Assembly: GCA_025403435.1 (NCBI GenBank)
Contig: CM046349.1
Span: 25,605,854-25,669,853, forward strand
Direction of reading: 5' to 3'
DNA from: Artocarpus heterophyllus
Taxonomy: Eukaryota > Streptophyta > Magnoliopsida > Rosales > Moraceae
DNA length: 64,000 nucleotides
The position numbers were made by a program, and so were the translations under genes. Positions 12,381 to 24,720 of this stretch are shown here, in pieces. Position 1 is the first letter of the stretch, and the number at the start of each line of letters is the position of its first letter. Below the pieces are notes generated by a model that saw nothing but the letters and a program-made list of their open reading frames with translations, was not told the origin of the DNA and ran no database searches.

Positions 12381-13238
12381 TCCCGAGGGTAATTTTAAGC
12401 CCGCACATGCTCCCGCTCATCAAGTCCTCCCCTCCCCCTCACACTCACCCTCACCTTCACCTTTCAAAGCTCACAAGTAACAACCTCAAAGAGTTCTCTC
12501 CTTTTACCTTCTCCGAAAACCCTAAAAACCAGTCAGAATTTCGAAAGCTTCTGTCATGGAAAAATCTGGGAAAAGGCGTTTCCAAAAGTAGATTAACGGT
12601 CAACTTGGGACCCAAAGCTCCATCTGACCGTTTATTTCTTCCAATCATGCACTAATTTTGTCGATTCAGCTTCTTTACCAGTAAGTTTTTGGTTTTGTCT
12701 TTTTAGAAGTTTTTAATTTATTTTTGTCTTTTCATTTTTCGTTTCTGTTCTGTTCTTTTTTTTTTCCTCTTTGCCTTTCGCTTCTAGTTTGGAAGTGAGT
12801 TTAAGTTTATTTATTTATTTTTTTTTTGGTTTTTGGGTTCTTCTTTGCTTCGTTTGGTTGCTGAGAAAATGCAGGAAAGAAAAAGACAAAAGAGTTAAAT
12901 TAGCCTTTCGAAGTCATTTGGACTAGCTTTGCTTTAAGATTCTGCTTTGCTTTTATTGTCCTTTGGTGAATTATTATTATTTATTAGTTTTTTCGTACGC
13001 TGAAAAAAATCTAATTACCCGATTATTACTAAAGCACTTGGGACTTTTTTTTTTTTTCTCATTTCTTTTTCTAATCATGCTTCTGAGCTATTCGATTTTT
13101 ACTTTTAATGAAATTTTGCAGTTTGGCGAGTCCAGCTTCCGTGTGTTTGATACTGTTGTTTTACTTTCTGCCATGCCTTCTTGAGTCCTAGTGCTGGTAA
13201 TTTTTTTTCTTGAATATCTGCGGAGAATCTAAGCAGTC
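12381..13238 (+). promoter_or_regulatory. Probable promoter-proximal region and intron-bearing 5' UTR of the WAP gene
   Basis: A CT/CA-rich segment (12,420-12,540) typical of plant 5' UTRs precedes a likely donor GTAAGTTTTT at 12,681. The long T-rich stretch to TTTTGCAG at 13,121 looks like an intron. A second intron may run from GTAATTTTTT (~13,197) to CTAAGCAG just before the start codon. Transcription start and splicing are inferred from sequence only. Confidence 0.45.
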
Positions 13239-16200
13239 ATGGCGAATTTTGAAGTAGTAAATGCTAGGGTTGAATCATCTTGCAATGATTTGATGCAAGC
13301 TAGTGAGGGTGTTAAGGAAAATGAGAACTTGGGTGTTGACCTCCTTGCCGATTTGGATTCTTATTTGCAAGATATCAATGACCGGTTGACCGTATCGAGG
13401 ATGGTAAGTGACTCGGTTATTAAGGGCATGGTGATTGCAGTCTCACAAGAGGCAGCGGAGAAAATTGCTCAGAAGGAACAAGAGGTGGTAGGGCTGAAGG
13501 AAATGTTGCATGTTTACGGTGTCGCTGTTGATGGAAAAGAAAACTTTGGGTCTCCGGCGGTGCAACTTGAGTCAAAAAGTACTACAAACAGAACTCGTTG
13601 TAGCTTCTTAGAGGCTGTTACAGAGCATGATAGAATGAAAGAAACCTTGGGCTGTCTCAGAAGTGCAAGTATAGAACAGTTCATGAAGCTTAAAAAAGAA
13701 ATCAATCGGATATGTGGAAGTTGTTCTACGAAAAAGATAAGTTTGAATTCTGAGTTGTTAGGATTGGGTGGTATACTGCATGAAAAGTCATCTGAAAGAT
13801 GGATTGATGCGGATAAAATGCTTGATAGTCTCAAAACCACAGTAGAGAGTGCTTTTAAGGGGGTGGCAGAGATTGTTCACTTGTCTAAGGCATCACTGCA
13901 TGAGTGGAAGCGAGAGCAGGAGTTTCAAGCAGAGATTGAAGCAGTGGTGATGGGGAACTGCATTCGTAGTCTTGAACAGGAGTTTGAAGGAAAACTGTGG
14001 GATCGAATTGGTGATGATAAGAATATAAGCTGTTCTGGAAGGATGAAGGAAATTTCAAGCCTGCTCGGGGAATTAGAGGCAATTTCTAAGTCACTTTGTA
14101 TTCCTGAAGCTGGACAACTAACTTCTCATGGGTCCTTGGATGGTGAAGGATGGACTAATGGTAAAAAGAGTCATTTCCACCATAAGGTTCTGGGCAATCA
14201 TGTAACAGAACCAGCCTCACTCTGGGAAGCAAATGGAAAACATGAGGATTCACAGAGCAATAAGCTAGAGAAATCAGATCTGAATTGCCTGAACCACTTG
14301 CCAAGAGATGAATTGATAGCCTACTATAATAATGAGATGACTAAGATGAAGAGAACTCATGAATCTAAAGTGCAGGAGATGACTGAAGAATATTTCAGCC
14401 TTAAGAGGGAGTATTTGAAAGAAAAAGGCTCCTCTTTGCTATTGAAGAAGGATAAGGAGTTCGATATGCTGAGGAAAAAAATCCCCGAGGTCATTCTGAA
14501 ATTGGATGACGTTCTTTTGGAAAATGAGAAATTACCTGCAGTTTCCAACAATGCAGAGAGTCTTAAGAGTTTGAAGGACAGACTGGAAACCCTCCTTGCA
14601 GAAAACCGCCAACTCAGAGATTTCCTCACAGATAAGAAGAAGGAAGTTAAGAGCCTTGAAACACAACTTTCTGATGCTAAGGAGAACATGTCTAGGCACT
14701 CTTTGTCTGAGGCGAAGTTGTTAAACATCATTAGATTTCTTAGATCTGATATAGAAGACCTTCGAATTGCAGCTTCAATCGGTGCAGATGTATTTACTTG
14801 TCTTCTCAGGGAAATGATGGGTGAAATTAAATGCATTATTGAAGAGTCAAACTTGGAATACAATATTATGCAAGAGAATTATAAAAGTATAATTAAAAAA
14901 GTTTCTTATAATGCTCAGCCTGTTAGCCGATGTGACATTCAAGATTCAGATATGCTGTCTATTATCGTTCAGGGGCTCTGTGAAACTATATATAGAGAAT
15001 CCTGGAACGAAGCCAAGGATATGATAAATATGTTAAAGATGAAATATATTGATGGAACTGAAGTGCGAGTGTCCCTAGAGAAGGTGTTATCAGAAAAAGA
15101 AAACGCATTAGCAATAGAGGTAGCCAATAATGAAAGATTAAAGCAAGAAATACTTTTTCTTGTAGAAGAAAAGGAGAGGCTGGCACAGGATGCAACCGCT
15201 GCGTTGGATAGTGAAAGGGAGCGGTTTCAATTAGCTGCTAATGAACTTGAAAACTTAAGGATTCAAATATGTCAGCAGCAGACACTCATTTCAGAAAGGC
15301 GTGAAGAGCTAAATGTTATTAAGGGTGATTTGGTAGCGGCACTCAACAGAAATGAACTGTATAAAATGGAAATATTGGGGTTAAATAAAAGAATCAAAGT
15401 AGTAGAAAAAGAGTTAAAGGAAGCTGATGAAGAGAGGAGGACTCTTTTTTCTGTTATCCAGCAGAAGAAGAATGCAATATCAGTGCACGAAGCAAATGAA
15501 AGGGAGGTCAGAGAGCAAATGCTATCAGTCGTTAATTCCATTATTGGATTAACTAAAGCTGCTGCTGACTTGGAACGAAGAGTTACAGAAGACATTTCAA
15601 AGAATAATTTGAGGTACTTTCACTTTATATTTTCACGCTATGAATTCATATTCTTTTTTCCCAGTCACTCCTATTTATCTAGTTTATTTTATTTTCTGTG
15701 AGACTTTTTCAAGACTATTGGTGGTTGGTTAATCTTCTAGGGAATTTCTGTCATCTGACATTCAAAACTCATATCTGCCATTGTGCATAATTTTAATTTT
15801 TTTGGGGCCTGAAAGAGGTAGTTATGGCATAAAATTTTTCCGTACTTTTATAATCTACTATTATTACTCTTTAGAATTTCTTCTAGGATAATGCGATATC
15901 ATGATTCTTCTGGGAAAGAAAAAATTTGAAACCTGGACTATTGTTTTATTTCCTTTCTGGTTGGATAAGACATGGACATGAAGAGTTTGTTTGGGAAACA
16001 CGTTAGAAATAATAAATTCCAACTGCTATAGTATAAAGTTCTCACATGCTACAGTGAAAAACAAAAGTTTGCTACAGTGTTTAAGTTTCAACTTGAAGTT
16101 CCAACGTGTTTCCCAAACGAACTCGAACTATTTACTTCATTTCATTTTGCTGATATATCTCACTCTTGGCAGTTGGCCAGGGCTCTGTTATTTAATGTAT

Positions 16201-18312
16201 AACACGAGCTGATTAGACCATTTGGGTCTAGTTCATTTTTGGCAACATTTTGGTTGGTTTTTACTTGAGTTCATAATGAGATTGTGGCTTTGTGTTCAGG
16301 TTAAAGAATTTGAGTTCTCAATCACATTTGCTTGGTCAGAAAGCAGATATTCTTAAAAGAACAGGTTTGCTGTACAACCAGAGGCTTGAAAGGAGATGTA
16401 CTGACCTTCAAAAGGCTGAAGCTGAGGTATGTAAATTAGATTAGTGCTGCATTAAATGTACTTCAACTTCGTTGACATCCTTATACCAGTTCTTGCTTGG
16501 GATCTGTGCACAAGAAACAAACACAATGCTTGCTGTTGTATGCTGATTTTTATTTGTCTAATATATTTGATTTTCTTATATAAAAGAAATACTACTTGGT
16601 AGAACTTCATTATGGCATGTTGAAGAACGAGTTTTATCTGCGTTTATTGGTGAAGTGTCGACGTGTTATGCCATCCTTGATGGTTTTCGTGTATGGAACA
16701 TGCAAAACATATGGAGTCCATCTTAAAAAGTAATTATATAGCAACAGGGTTACATGAATGTGTTATATTTGTGAATTCTAGACTGACATCGACTTACTGC
16801 ATTGATGAATAGATTAACATAGGCAGTTATTGGACCAAGAAAGCCAGTAATATCAGAAGAACGTAGGAAGATACAAACACTGACAGATATTGCATATCTA
16901 AATTCGACATTTGCATTTGTAAGTGGAGGGAGAGAAGACAAGGCATATATGTGTGTTTCTGTGTTGAAAGAGAGGTTTTCACGTATTGCGTTGAACCTTC
17001 ATGCAATCTTATGCTGTTTGAAAAAGTATGCAATACATTGTAGAATTTTGTAAAGAATAAGATGAGATCTGACTTCAGATCTTAAACTTACCTTACTTTG
17101 AATGTGTGTGTGTGTGTATACTTTTTTCATATCAAGATTTTTGTGTAATTTTGAATGTCTTTTTATTATATTATAGCATATTTTATAGATTTTAACCTTG
17201 TATTTCAGGTTGATCTTCTGGGGGACGAAGTGGATACTCTTTTGGTCCTACTTGAAAAAATATACATCGCCCTTGATCATTACTCACCAATATTGCAACA
17301 TTATCCTGGAGTAAGATGCTTTCTCAATACCTGCTAGTGTCATTAGTTATTTTGTTCTATTATGTTTATTTGGTAATTAAGTATACTTCTGTGGATAGGC
17401 TATATCCATTAATATGTACTCATGATAGTCCGTTTATCATTCCCTCTGTGAGATATAATATATTTATGTTCCTTGCGTGGAATGCTTTAGGCGATTTTGT
17501 CGAATCTTCTTGGAGGGTTATGATTTATTCTGCCTTACGAGATGACCGAGAATTTTCACACTCTGTTTGTGTGCGTGTGTTTGTTTTTCCCCATTCCAGT
17601 GAATGTCTTTTGTCTTTTTAATTCACAATAATAACATTCTAGTTGTCTGCATGTGGAACATGCTAAAACGCGTGTACACGCTTTTATGCATGAAACACAC
17701 ACAAAGAGAATCTATGCATTGAAACACGGACAAAATATTGTGCATGAATGCTTGCACGTGAGGGTGTCTGTATGTCGTATATTGATATTTTACTTCTAAT
17801 CACATTGAGAGGTCAAAAATAACTTTTAATGGAGAACATTGACAGTGGCTTAGAAAATGAACACAATTATTCCACGGATCTCTATTATAAAAGGTTTAAA
17901 AAAGGGGAAAATGAATGAATGATCTAAATGCATTGGAAATAGTCTTAAAAAGTGTCCCCTTGATAATTATTATTTCTTATTGCAGTCTCTTTTCTGGAGC
18001 AATTGTTTGCAAAATATGTATATTATAATGGATTTGGTGTGAGGTTGACTAGAAACGTTTTTCTGACCCAAGGGAAGATATAACTTAGAACAACAAAAAT
18101 TTCAAATGGTACTTAAATAATGAAACTTATATAGTTTTTTGTTTATGAAGAAACCAGTCATGGTTTTATGACAACATTCCAGTGATTCTGTATTTTGAAA
18201 AGGTTTCATCTTGTGCGTTTATTTATCTAGCTTTTCTTGTTTACTTCAGATTATTGATATACTGAAGCTGGTAAAGAGAGAATTAAGTGGATATTCTACT
18301 AAAGAAGTTTGA
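13239..18312 (+). CDS. WAP: WPP domain-associated protein-like long coiled-coil protein
   Basis: Four coding exons fit: 13239-15613, 16300-16426, 17209-17310 and 18250-18312. All have GT/AG borders and consistent phase (first junction splits an Arg codon, the others fall between codons). They give 888 residues, close to the usual size of this family. The N-terminal 100 residues ([33 protein letters not shown]) and the segment [19 protein letters not shown] match what I recall of plant WPP domain-associated proteins. Residues ~355-500 and ~590-790 are rich in heptad-like Glu/Lys/Leu repeats, so long coiled coils are expected; there is no signal peptide or membrane span. Family members bind the WPP-domain protein MAF1 and are reported at the Golgi. 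The first exon alone reads on to 15701, but that tail is intronic. The start is the first ATG after the probable 5' UTR intron. Its convergent neighbour is the AAE14 pseudogene. Confidence 0.78.
15983..16124. mobile_element. Fold-back MITE in WAP intron 1
   Basis: A near-perfect inverted repeat: GAGTTTGTTTGGGAAACACG at the left and CGTGTTTCCCAAACGAACTC at the right. The interior has CTATAGTATAAAGTTCTCAC and GCTACAGTGTTTAAG. At 142 bp it has no coding capacity, as expected of a non-autonomous DNA transposon. TTTGG-type termini suggest a hAT-like family, but a clear 8-bp target duplication is not visible. Confidence 0.75.
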
Positions 18313-18740
18313 TATGCATACAGAGTAATAGGTAATGTTTCCAACCCTTTGAAATCATTGTTATTTTGCGCAGCTACCCTTTGTGTGTAAGAAAAATCTA
18401 GTACCCTGTTCGTTTGATCGATTGAAGGCTACGTAATTTTTGTAATCCCCTGCTCTTTCTTGTTACAGCTTTGTGGTTGCAGATCTTCGACAGAAGTTGA
18501 ATGGTAGCAACAATATGGGGGTGGGAAGAAACCCGGATACCTTCAATTTTGGTTTAGATAGTTGCATATTCTTTGGTATTGGAGCAGAGAAAAAGCCTCG
18601 TCTTCAGTGATCCATGAGTTTCTTTTTCTCTGATGGTTGGGCATTTCTGTTCGATTTTGTTCATAGTCTAATATTGTACAGAGTAATCTTCATATAGGAA
18701 TTAAAGTTTCTTGCAGAGTAATCTTCAGATGCCTTTTTTC
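18313..18740 (+). other. 3' UTR of the WAP gene with a probable intron
   Basis: Nineteen bases after the stop codon there is a donor (AATAG|GTAATG, intron from 18,332). An acceptor TTCTTGTTACAG ends at 18,478. The final exon would run to about 18,700-18,740, where AT-rich processing-like signals occur. The splice is inferred from consensus only. Confidence 0.45.
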
Positions 18741-20374
18741 ACATCTACTCGTTCCTTTTTTATTGCTGATAGGATTGCCGTTCTCGTAGTTACAGGTGCT
18801 TGAGCACAAATATGTTTAGCAGTTACGAGTAATTGTGTCAGAAGTGAAAGATTAAAGTGGGTATATGTTTTGTAAAAATTCTTTTAATTATTTATTCCAA
18901 GTACATGGAAGACGAGCCATGTAATAAAGAGGAATGTTTCTTATTATTCCGGGGACTATTATCACATATGATCATTTTATTGTTGAGAATTAGCAATTTT
19001 TAACATCAGATGGTAATATTTGGCGAGATTTGTAATTTGCATGTTGTGCGCTCATGACTGGAGCAGGGAGTCCCAAAGAGGAAAGGGTAGGTGAGGAGAG
19101 ATGTAGTTTTGACAGTTTTTGCTCTGTGCGCGCTTGCAGTTGGAGTTGCGAGTTGCGACGAATGCGTCTTGCATGGTGTGGAGAACCCGAGCGAGATTGT
19201 TATTGCAAGGTGCTGCGGCTTTCCGGGGCTCCTTTGGACTGTGGTTCCCCAGAGGTAGTTCTTGCAAGTCGAATGGGGTTCTTGCACATCATGTGTTCTT
19301 GCGTGTGGTGGCTAATCCAAAGCTTACACAACAACTATCTAATTGAAGAATACGAGTTCACAAGCTTGTTTTAGTGGCCTGAACTTGGGCCCAAACCCAA
19401 CCATTTTTTTTGAAGTGGAGTTAGATTTAAGTTTGGTTGACGATAATATTTATGAAGCCAAGAACTACATTTAGAGGACCCAAAAAATATATATATTTTT
19501 TCTTCTAAGAGTCTAGTTGCTCAGCTCGCTCAACTCAGTATGTTGTAGTCCATGTTATGGTGACCAAAGGGCTGGTTTTGATGAAAAAAAATTACGGCGA
19601 GGTAAAATGAGGAAATTGTACCGTTGTATCATAAATTATTCGCTTTTGCACAATATATGTAAAACCTTTAATTGTGGCAAAATATACATTAAATTTTGAA
19701 ATCATGGACAATTGAGGTTCAGTAGCTAATGAGTGTTAAAAAGTATGGACGATTTTAGTTACGAGATTTACACGTGAGTTTCTTTAAGGGTAGAACTCGT
19801 CATTTTAAGAAAAAAAGTTGAAGTTCAACATGTGGAAAGTTGAACAGAAATTAAAAAGTAGCTATTGGACTTTAATTGTCAATAATTTCAAAATTTAAAG
19901 TGCGCATTTAGCCAATACTGAAAGTTCGGGATGCATTATACAAAAAGCAAATAATTCAAGGTGCAAAAGTGCAATTTACGCTAAGATTATTGCACCACTT
20001 GTTAGGAATATTCCACCATTTACCAACTCATTTCATTTTGGCTTTTAACTTTTCTTTATAGTTGTTTTAGAGAATTCACTTGGGGACACTCAAAACAATA
20101 ATCGCTAGTGATAGATGTTATCTCGAACCATATACCGTCTTCATGTTGAGGGAAAACCTAGTAATAAGTACATGTGCCCCTTTGTTACATTGCATATCTA
20201 AAATTGAAAGCTCAAAATTATAGTCCATAAGTATCAAAGTAACCTTTGCTGATTTGTAGGCCTACTCAGAGGCCGGTTTGGTTTTTAAATTGTTCATTTA
20301 TTGACCTGCTTTTGCTTTTAGATTTCATTTTCTGGCATTTTTAAAATTTCTGTATTCCTTGCTACACTATAGCA
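18741..20374. other. Intergenic region between convergent WAP and AAE14 pseudogene
   Basis: Mostly AT-rich. A more GC-rich patch at 19,050-19,310 keeps several overlapping short frames open on both strands, but none resembles a known protein. No tRNA, rRNA or transposon protein was recognised. Confidence 0.5.
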
Positions 20375-22727
20375 CTATAGGCTGCTATGTAAGGACTGTA
20401 GTTGAGACACTACTTCTCGTTGAACTTGTTCCCTTGTCATTTTGCCAGTAGTTGTGAGTGGAAATGGTTTATTCCCTGAAAAATATTAGAAAGGAAAATG
20501 TTAGGAATGATTGAAGGCAAACATGAATATAAGTGATAAAAATGGTACAGATTTTGTACAGATATTGAGAGGGAGAGCAATACCGGGCCAAATTCTTTTC
20601 TTTACAAAACTGTTGGAGAATCTCATAGGATAATAGCTGCTTTTGCTTTGCATTTGAGTGCTCAAAACTTCTACTTGACCACTGCCAATCTCTCCTTAGT
20701 TGAATACATGTGACGACGATCTCTGTAAGGTGAGAATCCAGAATTCCCACAGTAACAAAACCGACAACTCCAGGATGTTGTGAAAGAATTGCCTCTACCT
20801 ACATAACAAATAAATAAATTGTACTTGCAATACGCGAGAAAAGAATGAAAACATTCTCTCCTCCGCTTTTGATCCGACCTTTTGTTCTTCCAATGAGCCA
20901 CACAGATTGCCATGGTCATCACTGTAACCGATGTCACCAGTGTCAAGCCAAATCTGGTTTATGGGGTTTGATGCCCTTTTCAAGGATTTTGCTCCCAATA
21001 TCCAAGCATTAGATGTGAGCCTCGGGTTAAAATTCTCCCACCTCGAGAAGAGTCATCGGAACAGATCTTTAATTCTACGTGTGGAGCAGCTTTCCAACAC
21101 AGACGCCCGGTGGTTGATGAACTGAAATGGAATTTGTTTTGTCTACACTTATTCCAGATGTTGGATCATACAGAGTCACGAAGGTTAGTGAAGAGCACGC
21201 CTCTGTCATTCCTTTGCAAATTAGAAGGTAAGACAAGAAATAATTAGTAAATTATTTCCTTCATATTTATGAAGAGTACAATGGAAGAGGCTCACCATAT
21301 GCTGAGAGAAGCTTAGCTCTTGGAATAATTCTATAGCTTCTTTGGTTAGTTCAGCTGACAGTCCTCCTCCATTTAGTATCTTCTTGACATTATCTGTCTG
21401 CTTCCATCTTGTGTTTCCCCTGGCAGATTCCAAAACATATGCTCAGAAAAACTGTCAACATTGACATTAAATTGCCATCGTTAAGCTGTTCAATTCATGT
21501 TCTAAGAAAGTATAAAACATAACATTGAAGGGCATAAGTTCAGAGAATCAAATTGGATTCTTAATTGCTCTTGTCCTTCTATAGATACAAAATGTTAAAT
21601 TAGCAGTTCATATTCTAAATGGCCACCAAGGAGTAAGTCCATTCCAATAGTAGATCAGAGTGTCTGAGACCATCTCCAACGTCAATGCTATATTGGGCAT
21701 AGAAAAGTGTAAATAATGCCATAATTGATATGGTTTTGTTTTTACCTTCCAAGCATAATCCTTTACCTTTTTTTCGAGGATAATGCTATATCTACTTTTG
21801 TCATAAAAGCTTTAAAATTATAAGAAAATGTAACTTTTAACAAATTAAAAATAAAAATGTTGTAACTACTAAATGAAACCATCAACAATTATGTCAAAAT
21901 TTTGCACCAGCGTATAGCATATGCCAAAGTTTGATATAAGTACAAAAATTAAGATTTTACCTCACGGTAGAAACCAAATCTGCCATCATTGCAGGAACAG
22001 TGATTAGAGAAGTGACACCATATTGGTGTGTGTTCTCAAGGGCTAATTTGGCGCCAACCTTTGGAATCAATCATGACAAGCTCCAATCAATAGCATGGAA
22101 ATGGCTGATGACAAACCACCAATATGGCACAATGGAGCCGTATGCAAATATTCCTATACAAGTAACCAAACGGCACTTTCACTGACACAAACTTGTCATA
22201 TTGCAAACTGTATCAAATGCAGATATTGACGTATAATGTCTGCAAGAAAGGTGTACATCACCCCCATTGTAACCAACGACGACAATCTTGGCCAGAGATT
22301 GTATAATCAGAGCTGAATGGGTTATGGTGACACGCTTTGGCCTTCCTGTGGTTCCTATAAACCAAACTTATAGCCTGATAGTTAAAGTTTGAACAAAGTC
22401 TTCTTTCTGAAACTACATGTGACTTGGTCTTGACGTTTGAGTAAGCAGGTGACTCTTATTTGTCAAAGACAACACAAGTTGAAAAAAAAAAAAGGTAAAG
22501 TCTCACTGTAAGAGTTTGTTAACTAGTTGTTCATGATCCAGGATTTAATTTGTGAAAACTTTCACCCAAGTGAGGAAAACTCTAAACTTACAACGCTTAC
22601 CTTCCTTGAGCGTTGAACAACGTTTAGCTTATGATAAAAACCCGATTTCTCAGTTTCATTTGTGACAAGCACTTCTTACTTGGCACCACAAAATCTTAGA
22701 TTTTTCATCAATACATAAACGTTTTAT

Positions 22728-22856
22728 AGGGTGTTTGGAAGAGTAGTTTAAACCATTAGTTTGAGTTTAAAAACTGTAGATATGAGAGCTTTATACTGTA
22801 GCTTTACACTGTTCATAATTCAGACTATTGGTTTGAACTTCTCTTTCAAACACCCT
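22728..22856. mobile_element. Fold-back MITE in an intron of the AAE14 pseudogene
   Basis: AGGGTGTTTGGAAGAGTAG at the left is matched by CTTCTCTTTCAAACACCCT at the right; the flanking AT/AT extends the pairing. The interior has AACTGTAGATATGAGAGC and CTGTAGCTTTACACTG. It is 129 bp, of the same family as the copies at 9-10 kb and in WAP intron 1. Confidence 0.75.
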
Positions 22857-23689
22857 ATTAAATAATTAAGCAAACTACTGTTTTTGTCACTTGACTAAAT
22901 ATTGATCAACTACTGAAACCTAACATGTAATAAATTGTTATTATTACGTTCAAATTGCTTTCCAATACTAAGAAACATCTGGAACTCGATCCCAGAATGA
23001 CAGATTAGTGCAAGCTTATCCGTGCAGTCACTATACTAGCTTGACATGCTTGAAAAATAACAACTCTTTCCCGTCAAATGGTATCAATTTAAGTGCATCC
23101 TTGATTCCTTCTATTCCGTGCTCTCAAGAAAATCTGTAAGGGATTTACCATTGACAATGAACGTTCACTTTTCCTTAAGTTGGTTAGGCACCTTTAATTA
23201 TACAAGGATTATAACATGAAGGAATATGATAAAGAAAGAAAAATAACGTAGAAGGAAGAGAGCTTATGCCTGAGGTGAAGCATACAAGAACAGCACCCTC
23301 AGGTGCCCATAAGTAATCCAATGAAAAATCATTCAAAGAATGCTTCTTGATTGTTTCAGTAGTTAATGCGGGGAAAAAAAAGGAATATGAGACTAAATTA
23401 GACCAGTAAGAAAATGAAAGGAAATCTTCTTTTTTATAATTCCAGTCTCATGAAAATAGTCATTGGAAACGAAGTACAATTCCTTAAGAAATCTGAGGCA
23501 GAGGAATCCAAGGAAACATGCCACCTCAGAAAAGGTAAATCAAAGTTTTGGATCTTTGAAGACCACATGTTACAGCTCTCATCTGTCACCAACATTACCG
23601 GCCTTACTACCTCCACAGCAAAAAGTGCCTCTTCAAAGCTCTACGAGAAATTCATGTATGTCAGACATTGACAACAATGATTATTTATT

Positions 23690-23905
23690 TAGATTTGTTA
23701 AATATGACCCTGACAACGGCCAATATGTCAACCGCAACAATTAAGTGCCAAAATTTGGCGATACCCGATACTTGGTGCTAAATTTGGCATATGTGTTTAC
23801 CACAAACAATGGCACCCATTAGAGAGTGGTTTTCCTACTAGAATGCTAAAATTTGATAATGACACGCTAATTTAGCATCGCACTCAGATGCTCTTATCTC
23901 TTTTC
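23690..23905. mobile_element. Candidate MITE with TTTGGCA/TGCTAAA repeats
   Basis: Repeated and inverted GTGCCAAAATTTGGCG, GTGCTAAATTTGGCATA and GCTAAAATTTGATAATG blocks are bounded by a GATGCTCTTAT-type end. A related sequence may occur at 21,661-21,960 (ATGCTATATTGGGCAT, GCATATGCCAAAG). Both lie in introns of the AAE14 pseudogene. Boundaries are uncertain. Confidence 0.4.
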
Positions 23906-24720
23906 TGGGGAGAAAAAAAAAGCAAGTTTCTTTCAATTTTGTTTCTTTCCCGAGCATAAATAATAACACTAAAAAAGAGTTTTTTTTTTTTTTCTCCTCT
24001 GAAGCAAAAGAGAATGAACTTTCCTTCCAAAAAAAAAAAGCATGAACTTAGATTGACTCACCCATTGATAATTCAGAGGAGCAACTATCCCTCCCACAAA
24101 TGCTATTGCAAGTAACCATTCCAAATACAAATCACTGCGCCTGAAAAAAACAACCAACCATTATCACATGTACACAAGGCATTGCCAAAAATTCTTCATT
24201 TCCAAAGAACACAAAAAAAAAAAAAGAAAAAAAGTTTCAGAAAGCTGTTTTTTCTCTCTGAAATTACCTGTTCAAGGCAGCGACGGCGACGACGTCACCC
24301 GAGCCAAGGCCGAGGCCGAGCAGACCTCGAGCGAGGTACAACACGCCGTCGACGAACTCCGTGCCAGTCCTTCGCTGGTTTCCAGCGATGATGACCGGAA
24401 AATTGCACCGGACAGTGGCTAGGCCGCTCAGGCAGCGGCAAATGTGGGGTGGGAGTAATTCGGCATTCGTGGAGAAAGCAAATTTGGAATTTCGGCTTAG
24501 AAGTGTTATATATGTGTTACAACTTCCAAGTTGTGTACAGTAGCGCGAAGTGAAGTGATGTGAAGCTAACTGGTTTTTAAAGGTAAGGTGGGAATGGACT
24601 TCAAAACGTGATTGATTCTGCGCTATCTGGTTTGGTGGGCTAGTGGGAAATACGGTTTTTGGCTTTGTCCCCTCTTTTCGGCGGTGACGCTGTTCAACAA
24701 CACTGCTAACGAGCACAACC

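Larger units (their letters stand above)
20375..24466 (-). pseudogene. AAE14: AAE14 / MenE-like 2-succinylbenzoate-CoA ligase, decayed copy with introns
   Basis: Minus-strand pieces follow plant AAE14 from N to C terminus. They are 24268-24466 (GNQRRTGTEFVDGVL), 24062-24134 (LEWLLAIAFVGGIVAPLNY), ~23441-23640 (VVRPVMLVTDES), ~23272-23370 (WAPEGAVLVCFTS), ~22270-22362 (GTTGRPK, AMP-binding motif), ~21965-22160 (APLCHIGGLSSA, ITVPAMMADLV), ~21296-21420 (VKKILNGGG), ~20830-21211 (GMTEACSSL, WLDTGDIGY), 20584-20798 (LSQHPGVVGF) and 20375-20475 (PFPLTTTGK, stop). The intact enzyme makes o-succinylbenzoyl-CoA for phylloquinone. This copy has frame breaks after its ATG, near 22,070, near 21,320, at 21,090 and at 20,896 (two extra bases), plus one near 20,980. 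I cannot find the short exon encoding the FKIP-type segment. Retained introns mean it arose by DNA duplication or decay in place, not by retrotransposition. Confidence 0.85.

Noticed and set aside
13514..15595. Minus-strand frames of 65-168 codons opposite the WAP gene
   Set aside because: They are shadows of the long + strand exon, which has the coherent protein.
19054..19374. Overlapping frames of 106, 93 and 75 codons on both strands
   Set aside because: A local GC-rich patch lacks stops on several frames at once, which is typical of composition rather than coding.
20469..24716. Functional acyl-CoA ligase gene
   Set aside because: Several conserved motifs are clear, but frame breaks within exons cannot be removed by any plausible splicing.
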